The notes: a model not told the origin generated them from the letters alone. 64,000 bases of DNA from Pseudoalteromonas rubra (GCF_000238295.3 NZ_AHCD03000034.1:62001-126000); one strand, 5' to 3'; counted from the first letter of the stretch, positions 8,106-17,578 are shown. Numbers and translations are program-made.

Positions 8106-8849
8106 TTATCCCTTTGCACTTTCACAGATAGCGCTAAAGCTTTCAGGTTTGAGACTTGCTCCGCCTATCAGGCCACCGTCAATATCTGCTTGTGCGAACA
8201 ATAATTCACTATTACTTTCATTAACACTGCCGCCATATAAGATGCGTAGTGCGTCTGCAACCTGTTCATCATAACTTCGTAACAAGTCGCGAATATACTT
8301 ATGCGTTGCCTGAGCTTGTTCTGGTGTGGCTGTTAAACCGGTACCTATGGCCCAAACAGGCTCGTATGCTATCACAGAATTTACCAGTGATGCTATGCCT
8401 AATTTTTCGATAACAGATTCAAGCTGTTGTTTAACAACTTCTTCTGTCTTGCCATCTGTTCTTTGTTCTTGGGTTTCACCAATACACAGAATAGGGGTCA
8501 ATCCGCTTTGCTGCGCCTGAGCAAATTTGTTTGCGACATCCTCGTTGGACTCACCGTAAATACTACGTCTTTCAGAGTGTCCTACTAAGGTGTAATTTGC
8601 ACCAAGGGATTTCACTAAAGAGGCTTGTATTTCACCTGTGTAAGCACCAGCGTCAAATTCTGACACAGTTTGTGTGCCACATTTTAAACCTGCTGATATA
8701 GCCTCAGACAGTAACACCGCAGGAGGAAAAACTAATACCTCACACTGTTGCTCTGCGACTTGCGCACTCACCGCTGCAATTTCTTTTATAAGCTCTAAAG
8801 AGCCGTTCATTTTCCAGTTGCCTGCGACGATTGGCTTTCTCTGTCCCAT
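8106..8849 (-). CDS. tpiA: Triose-phosphate isomerase (copy 3)
   Basis: Complete 247-residue triose-phosphate isomerase with all catalytic motifs, identical to the other two. It lies 79 bases downstream of intact glmM, the natural position in this lineage (glmM-tpiA-secG). This copy is probably the ancestral one upstream, while secG copy 2 keeps the ancestral downstream tRNA. Confidence 0.97.
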   Translation of the reverse strand: MGQRKPIVAGNWKMNGSLELIKEIAAVSAQVAEQQCEVLVFPPAVLLSEAISAGLKCGTQTVSEFDAGAYTGEIQASLVKSLGANYTLVGHSERRSIYGESNEDVANKFAQAQQSGLTPILCIGETQEQRTDGKTEEVVKQQLESVIEKLGIASLVNSVIAYEPVWAIGTGLTATPEQAQATHKYIRDLLRSYDEQVADALRILYGGSVNESNSELLFAQADIDGGLIGGASLKPESFSAICESAKG

Positions 8850-8928
8850 GTATTACTCCGCATCAGAAAGCGGGTGAGATACTAACGTCACTCACCCTAA
8901 GTTACAAGAAAAAATTGTGGATTTTGGT

Positions 8929-10269
8929 TTAGTTGCTCACAGATTCAACGACTTGAGCAATTTTGGTGGCAAAGTCAATAACTTGCTTTTCCTGTTCGGC
9001 TTCAACCATAACGCGAACAACAGGCTCAGTACCTGACTTTCTTAACAGGACCCGGCCTTTATCACCCAACTCGGCTTCAACGTCCCTCACCGCTTGTTGA
9101 ACCTCATCCGCTGATACGGGATCTGTTCCTTTGGCATAACGCACATTGATCATTTTCATTGGATATTTAACAAATCCAGCGCCTAAATCTTTAAGCGTCT
9201 GGTTTTGAGCAACCATAGCAGCAAGTACCTGCAAGCTTGACACAATACCGTCGCCTGTCGGGATGAGTTCAAGGTTCAGGACGTGACCCGAGCTTTCTCC
9301 ACCAATAGTCCAGCCATGCTCCTGAAGCTTACTCAATACATAACGGTCGCCCACTTTACTGCGTTCAAACGGAATGTCTTTCTCTTTCAGCGCATTTTCC
9401 AAACCCATATTAGACATCACAGTGCCAACGACACCGCCTTTTAACTGTCCACTTCGCTGAGCTTGTGCAGCGATGATATATACGATGTCATCCCCATCGA
9501 ACACACGACCGTTATGATCCACCATCATGACGCGATCGCCATCACCATCGTAGGCGATCCCCACATCAGCCTGGTGCTCAAGTACATGACGTTTTAGCGC
9601 ATCAACGTGCGTTGCACCGCACTTTTCATTGATATTAACCCCATTTGGCTCACACGCCGTGCAGATGACGTCTGCACCTAATTCACGCATGACGGCCGGC
9701 GCAATGTGGTAAGTTGCGCCATTAGCGCAATCCAGGACGATTTTGAGCCCCTCAAGAGACAGCTCATTGGGGAATTGTCCTTTACAGAACTCGATATAAC
9801 GACCGTCTGCGTTTTCCAGACGTCGTGCCTTACCCAGCTTGTCTGAAGCAACACAAGTCATAGGTTCGTCCAGCATAGCTTCGATTTCCAGCTCAACCTG
9901 GTCTGGCAGCTTTTTACCATCACCACCAAAGAATTTAATCCCATTATCATGGTATGGGTTATGCGAGGCACTGATCACAATGCCCGCTTCAGCGCGGAAT
10001 GTTTGCGTTAAGTAGGCAACGGCAGGTGTTGGCATAGGTCCAAGCAGTACCACATTAATGCCAGCAGCAATAAGACCTGCCTCCAACGACGTTTCCAGTA
10101 GATAACCAGAAATACGCGTGTCTTTGCCTATGATTACTTTTTTGGTGCCAGATTTAGACAGCACTTTACCGGCTGCCCAGCCTAATTTAAGTGCAAATTC
10201 AGGCGTGATTGGAAACTCTCCAACCATACCGCGCACACCGTCGGTACCAAAATATTTTCTTGTTGTCAT
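8929..10269 (-). CDS. glmM: Phosphoglucosamine mutase GlmM
   Basis: Converts glucosamine-6-phosphate to glucosamine-1-phosphate for UDP-GlcNAc, peptidoglycan and lipopolysaccharide synthesis. At 446 residues it is full length. The phosphoserine active site is VISASHNPYHDNG with Ser102, the metal loop is AYDGDGDRVMMVD, the sugar-binding loop is GGESSGHV and the C-terminal phosphate loop is RKSGTEPVVRVM. Its start overlaps the folP stop by four bases (ATGA), indicating translational coupling. The last 265 bases are duplicated at 7473-7737. Confidence 0.98.
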   Translation of the reverse strand: MTTRKYFGTDGVRGMVGEFPITPEFALKLGWAAGKVLSKSGTKKVIIGKDTRISGYLLETSLEAGLIAAGINVVLLGPMPTPAVAYLTQTFRAEAGIVISASHNPYHDNGIKFFGGDGKKLPDQVELEIEAMLDEPMTCVASDKLGKARRLENADGRYIEFCKGQFPNELSLEGLKIVLDCANGATYHIAPAVMRELGADVICTACEPNGVNINEKCGATHVDALKRHVLEHQADVGIAYDGDGDRVMMVDHNGRVFDGDDIVYIIAAQAQRSGQLKGGVVGTVMSNMGLENALKEKDIPFERSKVGDRYVLSKLQEHGWTIGGESSGHVLNLELIPTGDGIVSSLQVLAAMVAQNQTLKDLGAGFVKYPMKMINVRYAKGTDPVSADEVQQAVRDVEAELGDKGRVLLRKSGTEPVVRVMVEAEQEKQVIDFATKIAQVVESVSN

Positions 10270-11111
10270 TCATTTACTCCATGGGTTGCTGCGCGCCAAA
10301 CCCGCAGCACATCATTGGTTTCTTTAACATCATGAACACGTATAATCTGCGCACCCTGTTGGGCACATAATAATGCCCCACTCAGGCTTGCAGCCAAGCG
10401 CTCATCTGTATCCCGATTAAGTAATTTGCCAAACATAGATTTGCGGGATAACCCGGCAAGAATAGGACGTTGCAGTTCGGCAAAGTAAGATAAGTGTCCT
10501 AACAGTGAAAAGTTATGTTCCAGCGTTTTTCCAAAACCAAAACCTGGATCAATAATGAGGCGCTCACGCGCTATACCAGCCTCAACACAGCAAGTCATAC
10601 GTGACTCGAAAAACGCGCTAATATCCTTAAAAAGATCCTCATAGCTGGGGTTGAGCTGCATGGTTCTGGGCTGCCCCTGCATGTGCATTAGACACACCGC
10701 AACATCGTCGTAACGTGCAGCCACTTCAAGGGCACCAGGCTCCTGCAAAGCACGCACATCGTTGATCATATCCGCACCAGCTTCAATCGCAGCTGACATC
10801 ACCTCAGCTTTACTGGTGTCGACTGAAATAATGCAGTCAGACTGAGCTCGAATGCCTTCAATTACAGGAATAACACGTTCAAGCTCTTGTTCTAATGCGA
10901 CATCAGGCGCACCAGGACGTGTCGACTCCCCGCCAATATCGAGCACACTCGCCCCTTGTTCAAGCAGTGTCAAGCCGTGATTGACAGCGCTGTCAGCCTG
11001 ACAATACTTGCCGCCGTCTGAGAAGGAATCAGGAGTTACATTAACAATTCCCATTATCTGGGGTGTAGAAAGGTCAAGTGTACGACCACGAGGAAGTTTA
11101 AGCTTAAGCAT
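10266..11111 (-). CDS. folP: Dihydropteroate synthase FolP
   Basis: Condenses p-aminobenzoate with dihydropterin pyrophosphate in folate synthesis; the target of sulfonamides. It has 281 residues with the family motifs MGIVNVTPDSFSDGGKY, DIGGESTRPGAP, MINDVRAL, LMHMQG and IDPGFGFGKT. It overlaps glmM by four bases. The folP-glmM pair downstream of ftsH is the conserved gammaproteobacterial order, but here a strong terminator and about 390 bases separate it from ftsH, so it probably has its own promoter. Confidence 0.98.
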   Translation of the reverse strand: MLKLKLPRGRTLDLSTPQIMGIVNVTPDSFSDGGKYCQADSAVNHGLTLLEQGASVLDIGGESTRPGAPDVALEQELERVIPVIEGIRAQSDCIISVDTSKAEVMSAAIEAGADMINDVRALQEPGALEVAARYDDVAVCLMHMQGQPRTMQLNPSYEDLFKDISAFFESRMTCCVEAGIARERLIIDPGFGFGKTLEHNFSLLGHLSYFAELQRPILAGLSRKSMFGKLLNRDTDERLAASLSGALLCAQQGAQIIRVHDVKETNDVLRVWRAATHGVNE

Positions 11112-11451
11112 AATACGCCTGTTGAATTGCTTTTATATAAGCATATTTTATAAAAAACTGCCACATTAAGATAGTAAGTGCTCGCTGGGGAGAGCTTATC
11201 TGACACCTTATGAATGGCTGCTTACTTAATCCAATTCGTCGAGTTTCGGCTCTTTAGGAAGCCAGGAAGACACCAACTTTCAGCATCACCTGTATACATA
11301 AATACGGTGCGCTAGACACGGTAATTGTCTAGGCGGACTGTCATTTTCCCTATGCTTTATGTATTCGTCAGCTGAACGTGAGATAAACAGAACCTCAGCC
11401 AATACAAGCCGTTCGTCAGACAAACTGGTAAAAAGGTCATCCTTAAAATAT
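11112..11451. other. Intergenic region upstream of folP
   Basis: No convincing gene is present; the short open frames here have no coding features. It follows the ftsH terminator in the direction of transcription and should contain the folP-glmM-tpiA-secG promoter. I could not place the promoter with confidence. Confidence 0.5.
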
Positions 11452-11479
11452 AAAAAAACCCCGGCTCATGCCGGGGTTT
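11452..11479 (-). terminator. Intrinsic terminator of ftsH
   Basis: On the reverse strand AACCCCGGC-ATGA-GCCGGGGTT is followed by seven T. The stem is nine base pairs with a four-base loop, ending about 26 bases after the ftsH stop codon. This is a classic rho-independent terminator and separates ftsH from folP-glmM. Confidence 0.92.
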
Positions 11480-11504
11480 ATCAATTATTGAATTCTAACT
11501 TAGA

Positions 11505-13448
11505 TTATAACTTGTCATCAAGCTCAGAACCCGATACTGGGGCACTTTCGCTCTTTTCAGCGTCATTGCTGGTACCAGCAGAAGCACCGCTATTACCACT
11601 ATCAGTTGGCTTACGGTCATGGGCATCTCTTGGTGGACGCACCTCTTTTCTTTCCATTAAGTCGTCAATCTGGCCTGCATCAATGGTTTCGTACTTCATC
11701 AATGCGTCCTTCATCGCGTGAAGGATATCCATGTTGTCTTTGAGGATTTGCTCCGCTCTGCCATAGTTACGGGTAACAAAATCCTTAATTTCAGCATCAA
11801 TAAGCTTAGCAGTCTCGTCAGACACACCAGCCATGCGTGACGACCCGCCACCCATAAACATTTCGCCTTGCTCTTCCATGTACATCTGAGGACCCAGTTT
11901 TGGACTCAAACCCCATTGCGTTACCATCTTACGAGCAATATCGGTAGCTCGCTCGATGTCGTTGCTGGCACCCGTTGTTACTTTGTCATCACCATATATG
12001 ATGGCTTCTGCAATTCGGCCACCATACAGGCTTGAGAGCATAGATTCCAAATGCTCTTTTGAGTGACTTACTCTGTCTTGCTCCGGCAAGTACATAGTGA
12101 CACCCAATGCGCGACCACGCGGAATGATAGACACTTTGTAGACAGGATCATGCTCTGGAACCAATCGGCCCACAATCGCGTGACCAGCCTCATGGTATGC
12201 TGTCATTTCTTTTTCTTTCTCAGACATCACCATAGATTTACGCTCAGCGCCCATCATGATCTTGTCTTTGGCAGCGTCAAACTCAGCCATGCTCACTTTA
12301 CGTTTGTTACCACGTGCCGCAAACAGTGCTGCTTCATTGACCAGGTTAGCCAGATCAGCACCGGAGAAACCAGGCGTACCACGGGCAATCAATGACGCTT
12401 CGACGTTTTCATCAAGCGGCACTTTACGCATGTGTACATTCAGGATTTGCTCACGACCACGTACGTCTGGTAAGCCTACAACTACCTGACGGTCAAAACG
12501 GCCCGGGCGAAGTAATGCCGGGTCAAGTACATCTGGGCGGTTCGTCGCAGCAATAACAATAATACCTTCATTGCCTTCAAAGCCGTCCATTTCAACCAAC
12601 ATTTGGTTCAGAGTTTGCTCACGCTCATCGTGACCGCCACCCATGCCCGCACCACGTTTACGACCTACAGCATCAATCTCATCGATAAAGATGATACAAG
12701 GTGCCGCTTTCTTAGCCTGGTCGAACATGTCTCGTACGCGTGACGCACCAACACCAACGAACATTTCTACAAAGTCAGAACCTGAAATGGTGAAAAATGG
12801 CACTTTAGCTTCACCCGCTACTGCTTTAGCAAGCAACGTTTTACCAGTACCTGGAGGACCTACCATTAACACCCCCTTTGGAATGTTACCGCCAAGCTTC
12901 TGGAACTTAGACGGATCACGTAGGAAGTCTACCAATTCGGTAACGTCTTCTTTTGCTTCGTCGCACCCTGCAACGTCAGCAAACGTGGTTTTAACCTGGT
13001 CTTCGCCCATCAGGCGAGCTTTGCTCTTACCAAATGACATGGCGCCTTTACCACCGCCACCTTGCATCTGACGCATGAAGAAGATCCACACACCGATTAA
13101 CAACAGCATCGGGAACCAGGAAATAAAGATATTAGCCAGGAAAGACTGCTCTTCAGGCGCAACCCCTTTGACGTTTACATCGTTTTTAAGTAAGTCATTG
13201 ATCAGGTCGTCATCATACAACGGCATAATGGTTTGGAAACGTTCACCATTATTCTTGATCCCTGTGATCGTGCCAGCTGTGCGGTCGATGTTGACATCGC
13301 GGACTACACCGCTACGCACTTCGTTCACAAACTGAGTGTAACTAGTCTGGCGATCTGCTTGTTCGCCACCATTGAAGCTCTGAAATACGGTCATAAGCAC
13401 GACTGCTATCACCAACCAGAGTATTAAGTTCTTCGCCATATCGCTCAA
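11505..13448 (-). CDS. ftsH: ATP-dependent zinc metalloprotease FtsH
   Basis: Membrane-anchored AAA+ protease that degrades misfolded membrane proteins and regulators such as LpxC and sigma-32. Two membrane segments lie at about residues 5-22 and 106-125. Walker A GPPGTGKT is at 197-204, Walker B IIFIDEIDA follows, then the second region of homology and the zinc site HEAGH at 419-423. The 647-residue length matches the family. The listed start is a TTG with AGAGG eight bases upstream, giving MSDMAKN; the ATG three codons later (13439) is the other choice. It lies downstream of rlmE. Confidence 0.97.
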   Translation of the reverse strand: MSDMAKNLILWLVIAVVLMTVFQSFNGGEQADRQTSYTQFVNEVRSGVVRDVNIDRTAGTITGIKNNGERFQTIMPLYDDDLINDLLKNDVNVKGVAPEEQSFLANIFISWFPMLLLIGVWIFFMRQMQGGGGKGAMSFGKSKARLMGEDQVKTTFADVAGCDEAKEDVTELVDFLRDPSKFQKLGGNIPKGVLMVGPPGTGKTLLAKAVAGEAKVPFFTISGSDFVEMFVGVGASRVRDMFDQAKKAAPCIIFIDEIDAVGRKRGAGMGGGHDEREQTLNQMLVEMDGFEGNEGIIVIAATNRPDVLDPALLRPGRFDRQVVVGLPDVRGREQILNVHMRKVPLDENVEASLIARGTPGFSGADLANLVNEAALFAARGNKRKVSMAEFDAAKDKIMMGAERKSMVMSEKEKEMTAYHEAGHAIVGRLVPEHDPVYKVSIIPRGRALGVTMYLPEQDRVSHSKEHLESMLSSLYGGRIAEAIIYGDDKVTTGASNDIERATDIARKMVTQWGLSPKLGPQMYMEEQGEMFMGGGSSRMAGVSDETAKLIDAEIKDFVTRNYGRAEQILKDNMDILHAMKDALMKYETIDAGQIDDLMERKEVRPPRDAHDRKPTDSGNSGASAGTSNDAEKSESAPVSGSELDDKL

Positions 13449-13507
13449 GGGGTTAACCTCTTGTATCTAAAATAATTCAAATTCGTCTTAAAAGCGTTTC
13501 AACTGTA

Positions 13508-14137
13508 CTACAGTTTGTAGCCCGTCGCCACTATATATACTTCACGAGATCGCGGACGCGACGCTTTTGGTTTGCGGATCTTAACCACTTTAAAGGCATT
13601 ACGCACGTCCTGTACAAATTGATCAAAGCCTTCACCCTGAAACACCTTCACAGCAAAAGCCCCATTCGGTTTAAGCACCTGGTGACACATATCAAATGCC
13701 AATTCGACCAAATACATGCTACCAGCCTGATCTATCACGTTATTGCCACTCATATTGGGTGCCATGTCTGAACATACCACATCAATATTTTTGCCTCCAA
13801 TTCGCTCCATTAAGGCATTGAGTACGGCCTCTTCGCGAAAATCACCTTGTAAAAAGGCGACACCTGGCAGAGAGTCCATTGGCAAAATATCACAGGCGAT
13901 TACTTCACCCTTCTCACCAACCTGTTCCGCCAAATATTGAGACCAACTTCCTGGCGCTGCGCCCAAGTCGACAACATGCATGCCAGGTCTGAACAATTTG
14001 TCTTTCTGTTGGATCTCTTCCAACTTAAACACAGCACGTGAGCGATAGCCTCGCTTTTGTGCCTCATGAACATAAGGGTCTTCAACATGTTCTTTTAACC
14101 AGCGTTTGGAGCTCGCTGAGTGCTTTTTATTTGCCAT
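13508..14137 (-). CDS. rlmE: 23S rRNA (uridine-2552-2'-O)-methyltransferase RlmE
   Basis: Also called FtsJ/RrmJ. Methylates the ribose of U2552 in the 23S rRNA A-loop. It has 209 residues with the SAM motif VVDLGAAPGSWSQYL, the acidic motif VVCSDMAPNMSGN and the lysine-containing segment AFAVKVFQGEGFDQF, forming the K-D-K-E catalytic set of the family. It lies 59 bases upstream of ftsH on the same strand and is divergent from yhbY, a conserved arrangement. Confidence 0.98.
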   Translation of the reverse strand: MANKKHSASSKRWLKEHVEDPYVHEAQKRGYRSRAVFKLEEIQQKDKLFRPGMHVVDLGAAPGSWSQYLAEQVGEKGEVIACDILPMDSLPGVAFLQGDFREEAVLNALMERIGGKNIDVVCSDMAPNMSGNNVIDQAGSMYLVELAFDMCHQVLKPNGAFAVKVFQGEGFDQFVQDVRNAFKVVKIRKPKASRPRSREVYIVATGYKL

Positions 14138-14220
14138 ATTAACTGCAACTCATTAGTAATATTCTTTAGATGGCGTTAGAATAGCGGTAATTCAAGCCTT
14201 AATTAGTAAATTGTACCAAT

Positions 14221-14517
14221 ATGACATTATCAAATAAACAGAAGCAGTACCTAAAAGGGTTAGCACATGACCTTAAACCCGTTGTTTTGCTCGGTGGTAA
14301 CGGGCTGACAGAGGGAGTTCTGTTAGAGATTGAGCAATGTTTAGACATCCACGAACTCATCAAGGTCAAAGTACCGACCAATGATCGTGAAACCAAACAG
14401 CTTATCTTTGAAGCCATTATCCGTGAAACTGGTGCCCACAAGGTTCAGACGATCGGACATATCGTCGTTTTGTATCGCCAAAGCGAAGATAAAAAAATCC
14501 AGTTACCTCGCCAATAG
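14221..14517 (+). CDS. yhbY: Ribosome assembly RNA-binding protein YhbY
   Basis: A single CRS1-YhbY (CRM) domain protein of 98 residues that associates with pre-50S particles. It shows the N-terminal LSNKQKQYLKGLAHDLKPVV, the characteristic LGGNGLT loop (family GxxG) and the helix LLEIEQCLDIHELIKVKV. It is divergent from rlmE, as in E. coli. Its stop lies three bases before the end of the convergent serine hydrolase gene. Confidence 0.96.
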   Translation: MTLSNKQKQYLKGLAHDLKPVVLLGGNGLTEGVLLEIEQCLDIHELIKVKVPTNDRETKQLIFEAIIRETGAHKVQTIGHIVVLYRQSEDKKIQLPRQ

Positions 14518-14520
14518 CAT

Positions 14521-15693
14521 CTAGCTGGCTGCCTGAGCATCAGCTTGTGCCCTGGCAGCTCTGCTAAATTCAATGGCCTGACGAATGAATTCTGTACTCA
14601 GGCCGTTGATCACCCCACTTTCAGCGTTCAGCAGTAAACTAAAACCAATCCCCAACTCTGGTAATACTGCCACATCCGTTCTATAACCCTGCACCCAGCC
14701 ACTGTGGTAATACATTAATTCACCTGAAAAACTGTAGATCCGCCAGCCCAGTCCATAATGTGCTTGTTCAACATAATTACGCCACACACGTCTGCGTAAT
14801 TCGCGCTTTGTGTGCGTGTACGGGCGTGACTGTATGGTAAGCGCATCCAGCGATAAGACCGAAGGGTATATACCCAATTGTGCCTTTAACCATTGTGCCA
14901 TATCTGCGGCACTGGCATTCACACCTGCTGCTGGCGCCACTTTATAGTAGTGAGGCTTTAACCTGGCGGTGTGCCAACGTTTAGTTCCCCGCACATGAGG
15001 TGCCGCAAAATTATCATCTCTGGTCATATGCGCATGACCCAAGCCCGCATCTTTCATACCCAAAGGAGCAAAGAAAAAGTGCTCGAGCCAGGACTCGTAG
15101 CTAAGTTGCGTCGTTTGCGCAATCACATTGCCGATCAGGCTAAACATGACATTCTGATAGCCATAACAAATACCCGGGCGACAAATATGCTTAACATCAA
15201 CCAGGCGCGGATAAATCTTGTCATACGCCATGCGTGACTCTATCAAGTTATCATAGGCGTTGGGTACCAGACCGCTGGAGTGGCTCAGTAAGTGATATAA
15301 TTTAGCTTTACCGTAAGCACTCTCACTAAAAATAGGTAGGTGCTCCGCGACGGTATCTTCGAGATTGAGAACCCCTTGAGCAGCCAACTTAGCGGTCAGG
15401 GAGCCGGCAAAAGTCTTGGAGACCGATGCTAACCGAAAGCGCGTATTCGCCGTGACTTTGCGCCCTTTTTTCACTTTGGTTTGCCCTATACCCGCTATAT
15501 GATCACCATGCTGCTGATGAACAATGCTCAAAGCAGCACCCGGTATCGATTTTTCTTTTAGTTTTTGTTTGAGTTGCTTAGAATATGCGTTCACAAATTG
15601 CTCCCAGCGCAGCTGTTCGCTGTCTGGGTTAGCCTGAACGACCCAGGTCGTCAGTGCGAAAGCAATAATAATAAGGTGATGCAGTGACTTCAT
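14521..15693 (-). CDS. Secreted serine hydrolase, beta-lactamase/AmpC-like family
   Basis: Penicillin-binding-protein-like esterase/peptidase family (Pfam Beta-lactamase), 390 residues from the ATG at 15693. A clear signal peptide MKSLHHLIIIAFALTTWVVQA comes first. The nucleophile motif is SVSK (Ser90-Lys93), the second motif contains YQN, and the third is HSGWVQGY instead of KTG. That pattern is typical of esterase EstB/LpqH-like members rather than true AmpC, so antibiotic hydrolysis should not be assumed. The periplasmic substrate is unknown. Confidence 0.87.
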   Translation of the reverse strand: MKSLHHLIIIAFALTTWVVQANPDSEQLRWEQFVNAYSKQLKQKLKEKSIPGAALSIVHQQHGDHIAGIGQTKVKKGRKVTANTRFRLASVSKTFAGSLTAKLAAQGVLNLEDTVAEHLPIFSESAYGKAKLYHLLSHSSGLVPNAYDNLIESRMAYDKIYPRLVDVKHICRPGICYGYQNVMFSLIGNVIAQTTQLSYESWLEHFFFAPLGMKDAGLGHAHMTRDDNFAAPHVRGTKRWHTARLKPHYYKVAPAAGVNASAADMAQWLKAQLGIYPSVLSLDALTIQSRPYTHTKRELRRRVWRNYVEQAHYGLGWRIYSFSGELMYYHSGWVQGYRTDVAVLPELGIGFSLLLNAESGVINGLSTEFIRQAIEFSRAARAQADAQAAS

Positions 15694-15746
15694 AATGATC
15701 CGATTCATTAACACGCTGCACATAATATCATGAAGTTTGGCACTGC

Positions 15747-15875
15747 TCACGCGGACAATCCTTGTTGGTCATAGAAATTCTTCAATGTGGCCCGGGGGAT
15801 AGTGCCAAATAATTTGTCGTGTTTTAATGCAGCTAAGTGCTGATCTATAAAACTAAGTTTAGAGGTATAAGTCAT
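15747..15875 (-). other. Possible small peptide or gene remnant
   Basis: A 42-codon frame (MTYTSKLSFIDQHLAAL...) starting head-to-head with the next lipoprotein gene and ending FYDQQGLSA. The wording LFGTIPRATLKNFYDQQG looks like a short helix-turn-helix segment of the sort found at the N-terminus of some transposases, but I cannot name a family. The frame stays open upstream within the lipoprotein gene's antisense. It may be a decayed mobile-element fragment or chance. Confidence 0.25.
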
Positions 15876-16680
15876 GCGCTGTTTGCTTTCAATTATTGCC
15901 TTGGCCGGACTCACAGGGTGTATTGCAACACCGCCAATGGCCCCCAAGCTAGACGTGCCAAAAAAGCCGCTATTAACTAAATCCGTTTATCAGCTGTCAT
16001 ATAGCACCGAACTCGAATCTGCCCGGATCAAATCTGTTCAACTGCCCGCCCACCCGGTTAAAAGTGGCAACACAGTTTACATTGATACCAGTAAAGTGAG
16101 CGTCACAGATACATTGCGTAAGCAGATTATCCAACTGCTAAAAGACAAAGGCTTGACAGTCGTTGCACAAAAAAGCAGTGATTACCACCTGGTGGTGCAG
16201 CAAATGGATCTATCGTTTGGCAAGGATAAGGTTTATGTACTTAATAAGCCTGAAGATCCCCACCCTTACATTGCACAACTCGCGCAAACGATCCCAAGTA
16301 AGCAGTGCAGTAATATCATCGCATCTTTAAGCATGCGGCTGACTCACAAGTCTTCTTCTGACGTCATTTGGTTTGCTAAATCATCGATTAACAGTGCGGG
16401 ATATCAAGGGATCCCGCTACAGTATACCTTCACAGAAACCGAGAAGGTCGCAAACGAACACGCTGTGATTTCATTCATTGTCGAACAAAATCAAGAAGAA
16501 GCCCGTCGTGCAAGATACAATCAGGCTGTCGACATCCCACCCTATCAGGTGGAATCGCAGATTTCGCCTTTGGTAAAAACCGCTGGCGCATGTAATAAAA
16601 CAGAAGTGAGCGCACTGACCAGCGACATGATGCATCATTTGAGTCGAGGTCTGATAGAAAAGCTTAATGTGTTGCTTTAA
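15874..16680 (+). CDS. Predicted outer-membrane lipoprotein, family not recognised
   Basis: A 268-residue protein with a lipobox LTGC (Cys16) after a short signal sequence, so it should be lipidated and placed in the envelope. The body includes a segment with a stand-alone mixed domain (DTLRKQIIQLLKDKGLTVVAQKSSDYHLVVQQMDL), resembling proteins that bind or scaffold envelope partners. Two later cysteines (CSN, ACNK) might pair. An AGAGGT sequence lies about ten bases before the ATG. It stands alone, 145 bases upstream of the two-component system. No function can be assigned. Confidence 0.75.
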   Translation: MRCLLSIIALAGLTGCIATPPMAPKLDVPKKPLLTKSVYQLSYSTELESARIKSVQLPAHPVKSGNTVYIDTSKVSVTDTLRKQIIQLLKDKGLTVVAQKSSDYHLVVQQMDLSFGKDKVYVLNKPEDPHPYIAQLAQTIPSKQCSNIIASLSMRLTHKSSSDVIWFAKSSINSAGYQGIPLQYTFTETEKVANEHAVISFIVEQNQEEARRARYNQAVDIPPYQVESQISPLVKTAGACNKTEVSALTSDMMHHLSRGLIEKLNVLL

Positions 16681-16825
16681 CTGAGGTTCTTACACAAGAA
16701 CACACACTTAATTACACTTTTTACGTGATTCATACTTATAATTGCAGGCAAGCACATAATTCAAACAAAATAGATAACGCCTTGTCCGGCTGCATCCAAG
16801 GCAAGCGCAATAAAGGAGAAGTCAA

Positions 16826-17533
16826 ATGGAGCAATACGGCACGATTTTGTTGGTTGAGGATGACGAATCACTCGCACAGTGGGTTGCTGATTACCTGAAT
16901 AATCAAGGCTACACCACGGAGTGTTGTTATCGCGGCGATCAGGTTGTCAGTATGGTCAAACAACACGATCCTGATTTGGTATTATTGGATATCATGTTAC
17001 CGGGTCAAGATGGTATCAGCGTGTGTCGCGAGTTGCGCCAGTTTTACAACAAGCCCATCATCATGCTGACAGCCAAAGATGAAGAGATGGACGAAGTGAT
17101 TGGACTGGAGGTTGGTGCCAGCGACTATGTGATCAAGCCGGTGCGCCCTCGCGCATTGCTGGCGCGGATCAAAGCCAATATGCGGGTTGCCCAGGACAAT
17201 GATGCCGGCACAGATACTAATGCAGTGATGCTCAATGTTGGCAATTTGCGTATAGATACTCAGGCACGTAAAGTTATCGTCGCAGATCAGGAAGTGAATG
17301 TCTCCAGCGCCGAATATCTGTTACTTCATTTTCTGGCCAGTAACGCTGGTGAAGTGGTTTCCAGGGATGCCGTGTTTAAAGCCACCAAAGGGCGTGAGTA
17401 TGACGGTCTGGACCGCAGTGTTGATGTACTTATTTCTGCACTGCGTAAGAAATTTGGCGATGACCCTCAAAACCCTGAAAAAATTAAAACAATCTGGGGG
17501 AAAGGCTATCTGCTGGTGCCTTCAGCCTGGTAA
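16826..17533 (+). CDS. OmpR-family response regulator, RstA-like
   Basis: DNA-binding response regulator of 235 residues. The receiver domain (about 6-120) has the acidic pocket EDD at 11-13, the phospho-acceptor Asp55 in LVLLDIMLPG, and Lys in VIKPVRP. The C-terminal winged helix (about 135-232) ends in YDGLDRSVDVLISALRKKF and KTIWGKGYLLVPSAW, closely matching E. coli RstA wording. AAGGAG precedes the ATG. It is followed after 99 bases by the cognate kinase. RstA-type regulators bind direct repeats with 10-bp period; compare the arrays at 46808 and 48258. Confidence 0.9.
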   Translation: MEQYGTILLVEDDESLAQWVADYLNNQGYTTECCYRGDQVVSMVKQHDPDLVLLDIMLPGQDGISVCRELRQFYNKPIIMLTAKDEEMDEVIGLEVGASDYVIKPVRPRALLARIKANMRVAQDNDAGTDTNAVMLNVGNLRIDTQARKVIVADQEVNVSSAEYLLLHFLASNAGEVVSRDAVFKATKGREYDGLDRSVDVLISALRKKFGDDPQNPEKIKTIWGKGYLLVPSAW

Positions 17534-17554
17534 GCCAACTCTGAGCTATTTATA

Positions 17555-17578
17555 GGTCCGCTGTTTATTGTGCGGACC
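17555..17578 (+). terminator. Hairpin between regulator and kinase genes
   Basis: GGTCCGC (17555-17561) pairs with GCGGACC (17572-17578) over a ten-base loop, inside the 99-base gap between the response regulator and kinase genes. No T run follows. It could lower kinase expression relative to the regulator or stabilise an mRNA end; this is inference. Confidence 0.4.

Larger units (their letters stand above)
7738..9193. repeat. Tandem duplication unit 2 (1,456 bp)
   Basis: Second unit of the direct tandem repeat beginning at 6282. Its left edge holds only six bases of the tRNA-Leu 5' end (GTTCGC, 7738-7743), followed by secG, tpiA and the last part of glmM. To the right it continues without a break into the rest of the intact glmM gene, so this unit lies in the ancestral location with respect to glmM. 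Confidence 0.92.

Noticed and set aside
11359..11721. Forward frame across the ftsH terminator
   Set aside because: It reads through the terminator hairpin and the antisense of ftsH.
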